A stretch of DNA of 64,000 bases. Origin: Selaginella moellendorffii (Eukaryota; Streptophyta; Lycopodiopsida; Selaginellales; Selaginellaceae). The translations under genes and the position numbers were made by a program. Under the pieces are notes generated by a model. That model was not told the DNA's origin. It saw only the letters and a list, made by a program, of their open reading frames with translations, and did not search any database. Below, one piece after another: positions 8,955-19,496 of this stretch. The stretch is from assembly GCF_000143415.4 (NCBI RefSeq), contig NW_003314325.1:928978-992977 (forward strand), in the 5' to 3' direction. Within the stretch, counting starts at the first letter, position 1, and every line of letters begins with the position of its first letter.

Positions 8955-11608
8955 ATGGGACCACTAATCGCTTTTCTTATTCTTCTGGCTCAAATCCAGT
9001 GCTCGATGGGAGAGGTAAGTATTTTATTGAGTCTACATCGGTCGCTAACTGGTGCCATCGTAGGTTTATATAGTCTACATGGGGAAGAAAACCGTCAAAG
9101 ACCACGAACTGGTAACGAAATCCCATCACGAAACGCTGGCCAGTGTGTTGGGAAGTGAAGATTTGGCAAAAGGTGCTATCTTGTACAGCTACCGGCATGG
9201 ATTCAGCGGTTTCGCAGCAGATATGAATCCAAGGCATGCAAAAGCTTTGTCCAGTAAGTGGCTGTGCTCTCAGTTTTCAGGCTAATACTTCTGCAACAGA
9301 GATGCCTGGAGTTGTGTCTGTGTTCCACAGCAAAAAGGTGAAGCTGCATACAACTCACAGCTGGGACTTCCTTGGACTGGATGTCATGAAGCCCACAGGC
9401 ATTTTGCAAGAATCTGGCTTCGGAGTGGACGTAATTGTTGGGGTTGTGGATTCAGGTGTTTGTTAAGTTTCACATTCTAGTGTGCAGCAGATACCAAAAT
9501 TTCGGAACTTTTCTGCAGGTGTATGGCCTGAAGCTGAGAGTTTCAATGACAAATCAATGCCAGCAGTTCCCACAAGATGGAAGGGAATATGTCAAATAGG
9601 CGAGAACTTCACGGCTTCAAACTGTAATAGGTTCGTTGTTGGGACCTCCGAGTGACTTGGAACTTGGAAGTATAGCCGTTTACTCTATGAATGCAGGAAA
9701 CTTATAGGAGCTCGATATTTCGACCAAAATGTGGATCCTAGCGTGGAGGACTATAGATCACCCAGAGACAAAGACTCTCACGGCACGCATACATCGTCGA
9801 CCGCTGTAGGCAGGCTCGTTTACGGAGCCAGCGATGATGAATTTGGCAGCGGAATAGCTCGTGGTGGAGCACCAATGGCCAGGCTTGCAGTGTACAAATT
9901 CTATGAAGAGAGTAGCAGCTTAGAAGCAGACATTATTTCTGCAATCGACTACGCAATTTATGACGGAGTCGACATCCTGTCCATTTCTGCAGGTGTGGAT
10001 AATACGTACGACTACAACACGGATGGCATTGCAATTGCCGCATTTCATGCAGTCCAGAATGGGATTTTGGTTGTGGCAAGTGGTGGCAATTCGGGACCAT
10101 ATCCGTCCACAATCATTAACACTGCTCCCTGGATTCTGAGTGTGGGAGCAGGCACTATTGACCGGGGTTTCTATGCAAAGATCATTCTTCCCGACAATGC
10201 TACCTCTTGCCAGGTTTGCAAAATGGCTGTACGAACCTTTTTAAATGTTTTTAGACAGGCAACGCCATTACAGCATCGGACCGGTTCTGAAGTTGGATTG
10301 CATAGAATTGCCTCTGGAGAGGATGGGTATGCATACATTCGGACACTAGTATCTCTCTGATGAGGTGAATTCTCTGCAGCTATTGCACAGAAGCGAGATT
10401 GAATGGTACCACCCTGAGAGGGAAGTATGTCCTTTGCATTGCTTCCTTGGACCTAGATGCTATCGAAAAGGCTGGAGCCACCGGAATTATAATCACCGAT
10501 ACAGCCGGATTGATACCGATAACAGGAACCTTGTCGCTCCCTATATTTGTAGTTCCCAGTGCATGCGGTGTGCAGCTCTTAGGTCACAGATCACATGAGA
10601 GGTAAGCCAGATCGATCTTGTTTGAACTTGCCTACCTCCAATTGCAGATCGTCAACGATCTATATCCATCCACCTGAAACTGTGACCGGGATTGGACCAG
10701 CCCCTGCTGTTGCAACCTTCTCATCCAGGGGACCAAACCCAATTTCTCCTGATATTCTAAAGGTTTGTGAGTCATTTGGTTTCCAAATTCAAACATCTGA
10801 TATATCACCGGCATTGCAGCCTGATATCATTGCTCCTGGCGTTGACATAATCGCAGCTATTCCTCCAAAAAGCCATTCAAGCAGCTCAGCAAAGAGTTTT
10901 GGAGCGATGAGCGGCACGTCCATGTCCTGTCCTCACGTTTCCGGTGTTGCGGCTTTGCTTAAATCCTTGCATCCAGATTGGAGCCCCTCCGCAATCAAGT
11001 CTGCAATTATGACAACAGGTATGTGGGTTTTGCAAGCTCTGTCCTGAAGTATCACGCTTGCAGCTTGGAACATGGACAACACAAGGGATATAATAACCGA
11101 TAGTTACACACTAAGTTATTCCAACCCCTTCGGATATGGTGCAGGACACATCAATCCAACCAAAGCAGCAGATCCAGGCCTTGTTTACGTTACCACTCCT
11201 CAAGACTATGCTCTCTTCTGCTGCAGCCTGGGCAGCGTTTGCAAGATTGAACACTCCAAATGCTCGTCTCAGACTCTAGCAGCCACTGAGCTGAACTATC
11301 CCTCGATAACAATCTCCAATCTGGTGGGAGCCAAAACAGTGAAAAGAGTTGTGACAAACGTAGGGACACCATACTCAAGTTACAGGGCAATCGTGGAAGA
11401 GCCGCATAGCGTCAGAGTTACAGTCAAACCGGACATTCTCCATTTCAACAGTTCCGTGACAAAGCTGTCTTATGAGATCACGTTTGAGGCTGCTCAAATA
11501 GTTCGTTCAGTGGGGCACTATGCTTTTGGCTCCATCACTTGGTCAGATGGCGTCCATTATGTACGGAGCCCCATTAGTGTCCAGGTAAACGATTTCATTC
11601 GTGCTTGA
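8955..11608 (+). CDS. Subtilisin-like serine protease (subtilase, S8 family), secreted
   Basis: Ten exons: 8955-9014, 9064-9253, 9300-9455, 9519-9630, 9697-10213, 10259-10326, 10380-10601, 10648-10762, 10820-11018 and 11064-11608, encoding 727 residues. The order is signal peptide (residues 1-20), inhibitor I9 propeptide (from YIVYMGKK to FHSKKV), S8 catalytic domain with an inserted PA-like region, and a fibronectin III-like C-terminal domain. The catalytic residues are all visible: Asp134 in VVDSG, His201 in SHGTH, oxyanion Asn304 in GGNSGP and Ser514 in GTSMSCPH. All introns are short and GT-AG, so the gene looks functional. Plant subtilases act in the apoplast on wall proteins or peptide precursors, so a role in processing the secreted peptides encoded further right is possible but speculative. 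Confidence 0.9.
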
Positions 11609-12241
11609 CTGGGTGGTAAATAAACGACGAAATAACTGTTTCTTGCACCCTAAGCGAGAATCATCTATGGTATGAATATAAACCATAAGACTTGCCCCTC
11701 TTTGATTTCAAAAGCAATTCAATGTTTCGTGAAGCCCCAAACCATTTACCATTTCAGTTGGCGAGTGCAACTGTGTTGTAAATCATTCATGTTGCCTTTG
11801 TTCCAAAGCTATCAACAACGTGGGACTATTCCAGAAAACTACGACTTGCGATCAGGAATTGTTGACTCTTGACGATAGCCTGCTGCTTGTAGCGCTCGTG
11901 TCCACCATCGTCTCCCAATCTGTTTCCAACAGTTCTTCAATCAATTGTAGAGGATAGCGATTCCAGACAGTGAAGTCGATCACCAGGCTGCCGTCCTAAG
12001 ATGGGTGCTCCAGTTGGAGATTGAATGAAGCCTGAAGCAAAATTCTCCTCAATATCGTACTGGCAGTGGACCCTTTGACTCTTGTAAAAGTCAACATAGT
12101 ATTATCTTCAAATTATGTGAGCACTAGACACCACATTTTCTTAACTATTAAGTTTGTTTAACAGGTGTCAAGCTCAAAGCTACGTGTTGGAATCGACGTA
12201 GAACTGGTTTCCTTTCATGCCGAGAGCTCTCCCCCAAACTT
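11609..12241. other. Intergenic region without recognisable gene
   Basis: This covers the 3' flank of the subtilase and the DNA leading into copy B. No coding potential beyond short chance frames is seen. It cannot be compared with the left flank of copy A because that lies outside the window. Confidence 0.5.
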
Positions 12242-12263
12242 GCTGAGAGATCCTTCCATCCCA

Positions 12264-13335
12264 AATGGTGAGGTCGGTGCCCGCCAATGAGAATCACATT
12301 CCTTCCGCAGTTGCCAGGCGAAGTGTTGCTTCTCACTGGTATCACAGGTATGGTCTCTAGGATTTTCCAAGTTCGGTTTTAAGAATGAAACAAGCAACTC
12401 TTCTCATTAACTTCCATCGTGTTTTGGTCTTTCCTAGGAGCTTCTCGAGGAGCTGAGTGTGTACATGGTGTCTTACGATCGAGCCGGTTATGGACAGAGC
12501 GACCCAAATCCAACACGAGCCGTGAAGTCGGAGGCTTTCGACGTTGAAGAACTCGCAGACCAACTTGAGCTGGGACCAAAGTTTTACTTGGCATCTATCT
12601 CGATTGGAGGCTACACCGCTTGGTCTTGCCTTTACTACATCCCCCACAGGTAAAACGTTAATTCCATGTCTCATAGTTCTTTTCGTTTCGTTGTTCGGAG
12701 AACTAACTTTTCGCTATAGATTAGCTGGAGTTTTGATGTTCTCGCCCGTCACAAACTTTTGGTGGTCGAAGCTCCCATCCCGGGAAGCCTACAATGCGTT
12801 TCACACGCAGGCAATTGGAGACAAGCTCGCGCTGCTCGTCGCTCACTACACCCCCTCCTTCCTCTACTTTTGGATGACACAAAAGCTTCTCCCAACGTCG
12901 AGCACCATGGGAGCGCTCCACTTACATTGCAACCCAATGGACAGGGACACAATACTCGGAGGAAAACCGGATCCTGCTGTAAGTTTCAATACTTCCGATT
13001 GTTTCTATGATACTCATGTAGTTTTCATCGTCCAGATTGCCGAAGAGGCAATGCAGCAGGGGATCTTCGAGTCGAAAATACGCGACAAGATGGTCATGTT
13101 TGGCAACTGGGAGTTCGACCCCTCGGAAGTCCCGGATCCATTCCCGAGCAAGAATGGGTCGGTTCACATATGGCAGGGTGACGAAGACTATCTCGTCCCT
13201 GTGGCGTTGCAGCGCTATGTCCATCGATCCCTCCCGTGGATCCAGTATCATGAACTTGCCGGGGTTGGGCATTTGCTCCATGCTGCGCCGGGTTTGACTG
13301 AGAAAGCATTTCGTCAGCTCTTCCAATCATCCTGA
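12264..13335 (+). pseudogene. Alpha/beta hydrolase, copy B, inactivated by a 297-bp deletion
   Basis: The start codon and the first 68 coding bases are kept. The deletion then removes the end of exon 1, the first intron and nearly all of exon 2, including the HG oxyanion motif. The join shifts the frame, so translation from the old start ends within a short distance whether or not the next intron is spliced. Exons 3 to 5 (about 12438-12649, 12720-12978 and 13036-13335) remain open and carry the nucleophile elbow, acid and His. Changes against copy A include Cys to Tyr after the catalytic Asp and Ala to Tyr in LQR-VHR. Confidence 0.85.
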
Positions 13336-13491
13336 TACCCTGGATGTAAACATATGCTAATTTACAAAAAAGTTTTAACAGCCTTTCATTGACTTCGCAT
13401 TGACTATGTTGACTTTGCATTGACCATGTTGTAGAGAGCTGGAGGGGCAAATGTAGCGTTCCAGCTTCTCGGGAGCAATGCTATGGCTTCT

Positions 13492-15828
13492 TCAAACGCT
13501 GGCCAGCAAGAGATCATACCCAGCGCCATCCCTGGCATCCATCCTCACCAGATTCTCAAACGCGGCTCTGGCGAGATCATAGCTCTCCCACCGCCGGCAA
13601 GAGCTCAAGATCGTCCTCCACGCCACCGCATTCGCCCGGAAGGGCATCGATCGCAGCAGCTCCACCGCGGCATCCAGCTCGTTGGCTCGACCCAAGAGAT
13701 CCACCATGCACACGTAGTGCTCCATCTCCGGCTCCACGCCATACCTCTCCGCCATCGCTGCGAAGAACTCCTTCCCCTTCTCCACCAGCCCGCCGTGGCT
13801 ACACGCCGCCACCACGCTCTGGATCGTCACGGCGTTGGGCGCCACTCCGTCCTCGACCATCGCTCCAAACAGCGCGATCGCGCGCTGGGACTCGCGGCTG
13901 TGGGCGGTGATGATCGACGTCCACGCGATCACGCCTCTGGATCCAGCGCCATCGAAGATGCGATCCGCGAGGAGGAGAGCTCCACACTTTCCATACGCGT
14001 CCACCAGCGCCGCCACTAGAATCTCCTCCTCCGCCAGCCCCGACCGGCAAATCTCGCCATGGATCACTCGCGCGGCGTCTAGCGCCGCCGCCATCGCCGC
14101 CGCCTTGAGCCCCGCCGCGTAGCAGTGAGCGTCCGGCGCGATGGAGCTCGCGCTCGCGAGGATCATGCTCCAGAAGAGATCCAGCGCCGCTCCAGCCTCG
14201 CCACTCTCGCAGCACGCCAGCAGCAGCGACGTGATCGCCACCACGTCGCAGCGATCGATCGACTGGAAAGCTCGCCGCGCGTCGTCCAAGCTCCCACACT
14301 TGGAGTAGAGATCCACAAGCGAGCTCGCCACCTTGCTCGAGACGTCTAAAGCTCGGGAGTGTAGCTCCATCCCTCTCTCCAGAGCTCCAAGCTTGACGAG
14401 TTTGCCCTCGTCCATCTCCGCGCTCTCCTCACGGGCCGCCATAGCCATGCAAGCTTTGAGAGCTGGAAGAAGAATGGAGCCACCGCCGCCACCGCCGCCA
14501 CTTGGATCTTGTCTCATCCATTCTAGAGCTAGCTCCACGGCGAGCTCGGGCGCCTCATTCTCGGCATAGCCGAGCACCAAAACGTTCCACGACACGGAAG
14601 TGTGAGCCGGCATCCTATCGAAAACCCGGCGAGCATCGACCAAGCTTCCACACTTTGCGTACATTCCCAGCAAGCTGTTGGCCACGAAGGTGTCCGAGTC
14701 TTGTGAAGATCTCGCTGCCTGAGAGTGAATCGCCATCCCGGTTTCCAAAGCTTCCAGCTTTCTCGCATCAAACGCTCGGGAGCTTCTTGCCAAGACTGTT
14801 TTTCTTCCATCAACCTGGGCGCTCTTTCCCGGGAGAGTTTCCATCCTTCTATCGACCTGTGAGCTATCTTCCTGTTGAGAGCTCCTTGCCGAGGCTTCCA
14901 TCTTCCTCCCATCCGTCTGCGGCTTTCTTTCTGCCTTTGTTCTGTCTCTCTGCGAGGCGATTGTCGTGCAAGCCTTGAGAGCAGCGACGAAAGCTCGCGC
15001 GTTGGGAGCGCAGCCCCGGCTTTGCATGCTCCCAAACAGCTCAAGCGCCGTCTCTCCCTGCCCGTTGTCCGCGTAGCCGAGCATGAGAGCGGTGTAAGTC
15101 ACAACGTCGCAGCTGGGCATCTTGCCGAAAACTCGCCGAGCCAGCACCAAGCTCCCACACTTTGCGTACATGTCCACGAGACTGCTCGTCACAAAAGCGT
15201 CCGACTCGCAGTGCACCATCGCTGCCTGTGAGTGAATTTCGAGGCCTTGCTCCAGAGCTCGCAACTTCAAACGAGCTCCGTCATGACTTTGTTGCTCAGC
15301 TTCTTTCGCTGCCAAGTTACTGCAAGCTCTGAGGGCGGCCACGAAAGTCCCAGCATTTGGAGCGTAGCCTCCGAGTTTCATGTTGAAGAAGAGCTTGAGA
15401 GCGAGCTCTTCTTCGCCATTTCTTGCGTATCCCAGCATGAGAGCGTTCCAGAGAACCGTGTCCTGGTTGAGAGTCGAGTTGAAAACCTTTAGTGCCTCCC
15501 CCATGCTCTCGCATTTTGCGTACATGTTGATCAAGGAGGTGGCGATGAATGTGTCCGACTGCAGCCCGATCTCGGTGGCTCGAGAGTGAAGGATTTTTCC
15601 CGTGCGGAGGTCTCTTGAGCTCGTGCATACCTTCAGCGCAGCAAGTAACTTGGATCTCGCTGCTCCGTTTGCAAGCATACAAGGATGCAAAGGCTGCAAA
15701 ACAAAGACATGACAAAATGATGAAGCATTCACTAATGCTTTAGCTGAATGAAAGTGCAAGGTACCTATATCACTGTTGAAGGCATTTGGGTCGAAGCAGC
15801 GCAATCCAAAAGAGCAGCAAAACTTCAT
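13492..15828 (-). CDS. PLS-class pentatricopeptide repeat protein (copy B)
   Basis: Intron-free frame of 778 residues, the duplicate of 1586-3925. It is one codon shorter within the basic, repetitive second linker and differs by scattered substitutions (for example ASNGEE to ARNGEE and MQRRGC to MQSRGC). No stop or frameshift has accumulated, which suggests either recent origin or continued selection. It lies downstream of, and in the same orientation as, the complete IAR1 gene, about 110 bp from its stop codon. Its function should be organellar RNA binding, as for its twin. Confidence 0.88.
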   Translation of the reverse strand: MKFCCSFGLRCFDPNAFNSDIGTLHFHSAKALVNASSFCHVFVLQPLHPCMLANGAARSKLLAALKVCTSSRDLRTGKILHSRATEIGLQSDTFIATSLINMYAKCESMGEALKVFNSTLNQDTVLWNALMLGYARNGEEELALKLFFNMKLGGYAPNAGTFVAALRACSNLAAKEAEQQSHDGARLKLRALEQGLEIHSQAAMVHCESDAFVTSSLVDMYAKCGSLVLARRVFGKMPSCDVVTYTALMLGYADNGQGETALELFGSMQSRGCAPNARAFVAALKACTTIASQRDRTKAERKPQTDGRKMEASARSSQQEDSSQVDRRMETLPGKSAQVDGRKTVLARSSRAFDARKLEALETGMAIHSQAARSSQDSDTFVANSLLGMYAKCGSLVDARRVFDRMPAHTSVSWNVLVLGYAENEAPELAVELALEWMRQDPSGGGGGGGSILLPALKACMAMAAREESAEMDEGKLVKLGALERGMELHSRALDVSSKVASSLVDLYSKCGSLDDARRAFQSIDRCDVVAITSLLLACCESGEAGAALDLFWSMILASASSIAPDAHCYAAGLKAAAMAAALDAARVIHGEICRSGLAEEEILVAALVDAYGKCGALLLADRIFDGAGSRGVIAWTSIITAHSRESQRAIALFGAMVEDGVAPNAVTIQSVVAACSHGGLVEKGKEFFAAMAERYGVEPEMEHYVCMVDLLGRANELDAAVELLRSMPFRANAVAWRTILSSCRRWESYDLARAAFENLVRMDARDGAGYDLLLASV

Positions 15829-15938
15829 CTATCTGCAACAAAACCCTAGAGAAGTTCCTCCAACAGAAGTCTTAGTCTTTGTTGTCAATCTTTCAATTAA
15901 GAGATTAAATAAAAGAATCGTCTTGAAGTACCTATCTT

Positions 15939-17671
15939 TCACTCTGCGATGGAAATTGCAACCGCAGTTCCGATTCCACAGGTTAATGCAAACAGCTGGA
16001 GCAATGTGCTCTTGATAGAGCTTCCTTGCTGATGCATTTCAGGTATAACTCCTGCCAAGGAGATGTACAAAAAGCCTCCGGCCGTGAACGCCTGCAAGAG
16101 TTTCTAAAAGTCAGTTGCGGTCCATCTCGTAAGATTTTAATACCTCAATCACCGATGACTGCTCGGGATTGGCCCCAAAAACTAGCGCCTGGATTGAGTT
16201 TCAACCATGTGAACACCACAAAACCGAAATGGCTAGCTAGCTACACATACCACGGCAGTGCCAGCCAAAGCAACCAACGCAGACAAAAAGTTGAATGCCA
16301 AAGCCTTGAAAACAGTGAAGCCAGATCTTACAAGAATTCCAAAATCTCCAACCTGAAATATACGAGCGATTAAGAAAGCAGCAATGCCAGGAGAGTTATA
16401 ACCTCTTGAGGAAGCTCGTGGACAAGAAGGAAGAACGTTCTGGACCAGCCTCCTTTTGTTCCATATAGAAGAAAAGCTGCTCCTATCGCCATTCCGTCGG
16501 TGAAGTTATGCTGCGAAAATAATGAGCTTAAAGCATGATAGGAGCATTCCAAAGCTGCAACCATACCACTCCGTCGGAGAACAGGTTCAGATAACCCAGC
16601 ACAAGTTTAGATCCATCAGCGTTCTTCTGTGCTTTTTTCTTCTTGGAATTTTTTGGAGGGATCTTTTCAGTTTCCTGGAGCGAAGTTTGTTCGTTGAGGC
16701 GAAACAAAAGAGCTTCAGGAAAAACTTACAGAACTTTTGTCGCAGTCAGGTGCATTACCATCATTTTTTTTGGGATGGTGGTGATGTGAATGCGAAGTTT
16801 GAAAACCGTGCTCCTCGACGTAGCGCACTATCTTCTCAACCATGAAGAACAGTAAAATTCCGGCTGCGCAGAAGCATACTACTGTTATCAGAAAACTTCT
16901 TACAACAATTTTACGTACCGAGAACACAAAGTCCAGTTGAGATCTCCTTAAGCGAATGAGCGTGACCTCCGTTATCATGATCGTGTGAATGATGGGAATG
17001 AGAGTGCGAATGCGTAGAATGGCTTGAATCTCCAAACGCGTGAGGCAGCTGGTGGAGGAACGCATCGCCCATCATGGCACCTCCCTGCCGGTAAAATTCT
17101 AAGACCTGTTCTAAATAACCAGGTTCAAGAACTTACTCCAAATGCCGCCAAAGTGTTCACAAAATTCGCAGGAGGAGGTCCTTTAGCTGCAAAGATCGAG
17201 CTGGTGTTAGAGAAAAAAAAGTTCCATGCGAAGGAAAAAAAAAAGCTCATCGTACAGGAAATCAAAGGGACCGTCGCGAGACAGATGAGAGAAACCAGGC
17301 TCACCAATAACGAACTTCCCATCGCGTAAGTCCAGAGCTCTACAGAGGAAAACAAATAGAGTATTAAACTCTACGCTATAACCTATACTACAAAACATAC
17401 CAAATTTCGAGAGCTCGCTCCTGGAATCCTCAAACACCGAGCTGCCGAATCCAAAGCGCTTGAGATCCTCCTCTTCCGCGAGCTCCTCCGGTAGCAGACT
17501 GTGATCGTCGTGATGATGATCATGCGAAGAATGCGAATGAGCATGGTCGCGGGAGTGATGATGCCCGCCATGGCTGCAAGAATGCGAGTGCTCGTGCTCG
17601 TGAGCTGAGGCGAGGAGAGATCCGCGCGCTGCCGAGACGACGACGAGCAAAACGAGGGATGCGCGCTCCAT
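15939..17671 (-). CDS. IAR1: IAR1-type ZIP zinc transporter, complete gene
   Basis: Ten exons in order of translation: 17401-17671, 17256-17339, 17137-17186, 16919-17084, 16730-16863, 16567-16674, 16403-16510, 16251-16352, 16144-16188 and 15939-16091, giving 406 residues. It starts with a signal sequence and a His-rich block (HEHEHSHSCSHGGHHH), then LPEELAEEEDLKRFGF, then ZIP transmembrane segments with a second His-rich loop, the pairs HNFTDG and HELPQE, and a C terminus ending in SIAE. IAR1 homologues are ER/secretory-pathway ZIP (KE4-like) zinc transporters, known in Arabidopsis from resistance to auxin-amino acid conjugates. Met at 17671 is the start because the His-rich block follows directly; the frame open further upstream only reads through a tRNA gene. 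Exon phases all agree. Confidence 0.9.
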
Positions 17672-17717
17672 GGCGCATCTAGGGCTCCTCTTCTCGAGCA
17701 GGGAAATAAAAAACCAG

Positions 17718-17790
17718 TGACCACGGTGGGATTCGAACCCACGACCTTTGGATTCGAAGTCCAGCGCGCTATCCACTGCGCTACACGGCC
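17718..17790 (-). tRNA. tRNA-Arg (anticodon TCG)
   Basis: The minus strand folds as a standard 73-nt cloverleaf. It has acceptor GGCCGTG pairing with CGTGGTC (three G-U wobbles), a D arm with GCGC-AGTGGATA-GCGC, an anticodon stem CTGGA/TCCAA around loop CTTCGAA, and a T arm GTGGG-TTCGAAT-CCCAC with discriminator A. No intron and no encoded CCA are present. It lies 46 bp upstream of the IAR1 start codon on the same strand and is absent from truncated copy A. Confidence 0.93.
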
Positions 17791-17828
17791 TGGCAGAGAT
17801 CATGGCAAACTGCCAAACTCCCACCGGC

Positions 17829-17877
17829 AGAGTCAACTCCCTTGGTCAATTTAGTCAACTCTTGCCCCAGTCAAACG
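17829..17877. promoter_or_regulatory. Cluster of four W-box-like GTCAA elements
   Basis: AGTCAA, GGTCAA, AGTCAA and AGTCAA occur within 50 bp; read on the minus strand these are TTGAC(C/T), the WRKY binding site. The cluster lies upstream of the tRNA/IAR1 unit (minus) and upstream of the PSY-like gene (plus), so it could serve either. Function is inferred only from motif density. Confidence 0.35.
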
Positions 17878-18567
17878 AATTCCAAGAGGAGAGAAAGAGA
17901 AATCTAGGTCTTGCTCGCCCACCGCGTCGTGAAATTTTGATCTGGGCACTCCAACAAGAGGCGAAGAACACCACATTGAAGGTACTCGCGCGTGAATTCT
18001 TAGCTTGGATTGTTCTGGCTTGAATACATATCTTCCCATCTCTACAAAACTTTGTTTTCCAGGTAGATTCTCGTAGAAAGTACGCGCTTCGAAAGAAATG
18101 GGCACGAATTCTCTACGCTAAGAAACGTTATCTACTTTTCTCCATACGTATCTCGTTCGTCTCCATTTCTTTCCCAATTTCCACTCGAGGTACGCTATCC
18201 TTTGGTCAAAAGCTTCTTTTTTTTCCTTCTTCTTCCTCTTTTGTTCGTGCGTAAGCACTACGTAAGTGTGATCGAGAGATCTCTCGCATGGTTTGGCAGT
18301 GAATTCGTGTGCTTGTGTGTGTGTTGCTACCATTGACGGTGGCTGTCGCTGTGGTCCCTCCTTCCACTTTGTCCTTTCTTCCACTCAGTGGAGAACATCT
18401 CATTCGTTTTCTGGCGAGAGCTAAAGTTGTGGAGAGATAGCCTGTGCGTGTGTGTGTGTGAGTATGTACTTCTGTTCCTCTTCCTGAGGCTGCCCCCTTT
18501 GTTTCTCATTGTTTTTGCTCGTCCCCCTTTTCAACAGGCTCCGGGTTTCCATCGTCGCTGCGCAAAA
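17878..18567. other. Intergenic region and probable 5' leader of the first PSY-like gene
   Basis: Pyrimidine-rich sequence with a TG-rich stretch near 18308-18325 and 18444-18462. No convincing coding frame is present. Part of it is probably the promoter and 5' UTR of the gene starting at 18568. Confidence 0.4.
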
Positions 18568-19155
18568 ATGGCTTCTTTTCGCAAGATAGTGCTTGCATCA
18601 CTACTATCATGCTTGCTCCTCGCCGCTGTTGCCACTGAAACCGAAGGTAGAGCGAGCCTTTCTCTCTTTTGTTTTCTCCTTTTTTACTCTAGAACCGATT
18701 GTGTTCCTGATTCTTCCGTGGAATTCTAGCAGATGAGAGCTTGGTGGCTGCACAGGACCAGGTAAATACTCTTGTTTTCTCTTTTTTCGTACTGTTCTTT
18801 AGCCGCGTGATAGGATCTCTCTTAACTTTCATTCGTTCGTATTGCATGATCTCACCCCCACTGTGTCTTCGCCTTTAGAGACTAGTAGATGAGGTAAAAA
18901 TCTCTTTTTTTTGCTGCGTTTCGCCACTGTTCTTCGCGTAATCTCCAGTTCTTAAAGCTCTTCGTTTTCGCCAAGTAACTTATACTTCCTATTCTTCAGG
19001 CTCTTAACTTCGAGCGTGGATTCGCCATGGAACAGATGCTATCACGGATCCAGAGCAAAAAGCTTCGTCGCGAGAGAAACTTGGTCCACACAAACGACTA
19101 CGCCGATCCATCGCCAAACACCGATCCAAAGCGCGGCCCGCCAAAATCCGGATAA
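18568..19155 (+). CDS. PSY-like sulfated-tyrosine signalling peptide precursor 1
   Basis: Four exons: 18568-18646, 18733-18761, 18879-18893 (only 15 nt) and 19000-19155, giving 92 residues. The N terminus is a clear signal peptide (residues 1 to about 22, hydrophobic LLSCLLLAAVA). An acidic to basic middle leads to a C-terminal block beginning with Asp74-Tyr75 in DYADPSPN, followed by TDPKRGPPKSG. This fits the PSY family, whose active peptide starts with a sulfated Tyr in a DY-x-DPS-x-N context, is hydroxylated on Pro and signals through PSY receptor kinases. The 19-residue tail matches the PSY layout in length and Pro spacing. A second gene of the same type follows within 350 bp. Confidence 0.78.
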
Positions 19156-19496
19156 GTATAGAACTCTTTTGGAAGCGCGTGTAAATTTACTCTACACGGA
19201 TATCAAGTCCATGGTTGTTTTTATACATGGCTGACTCTTTGGCTTCCTCAAAGGAAGCATAGTGTGGTTTTGCTGGCCAGCATCAACAATGAATCTATAA
19301 TATACAAATGGTTTGTGGCTTATAATGCTGGTAGAATAGTGTTCTATCAATTTATAAGCAGCAGCTTGCAGAGAGGCCAGCCACAATATATGACCACTTT
19401 GATGGTGTGAGCTGACCGAGTGGAACAAGTGTTGTTGTAAGAGCTAGGGAGAGTTTAAATGTGAGTGTGGAGCTTCCGGAGAAGCATAGAGAAAGC
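19156..19496. other. Spacer between the two PSY-like genes
   Basis: It probably contains the 3' end of the first gene and the promoter of the second. A TATA-like TTTATAAGC occurs near 19350-19358, about 140 bp before the next start codon. No other coding content is seen. Confidence 0.4.

Larger units (their letters stand above)
12242..17186. repeat. Segmental duplication, copy B
   Basis: Direct-orientation partner of 1-5283. Its first 91 bp match copy A from position 1; then 297 bp corresponding to 92-388 are missing, followed by matching sequence through the PPR gene and IAR1 exons 10 to 3. Beyond 17186 copy B continues into IAR1 intron 2 and exons 2 and 1, which copy A lacks. The PPR genes differ by one codon in length and a modest number of substitutions, which points to a recent event. 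Confidence 0.95.

Noticed and set aside
16715-17065. 116-codon minus-strand frame in IAR1 (and 4812-5162 in copy A)
   Set aside because: Its first half is in the wrong frame; splicing 16864-16918 gives the conserved ZIP sequence in another frame.
17207-17836. Longer IAR1 protein beginning upstream of the tRNA
   Set aside because: The added residues are the translated tRNA gene; the signal peptide begins at the Met at 17671.
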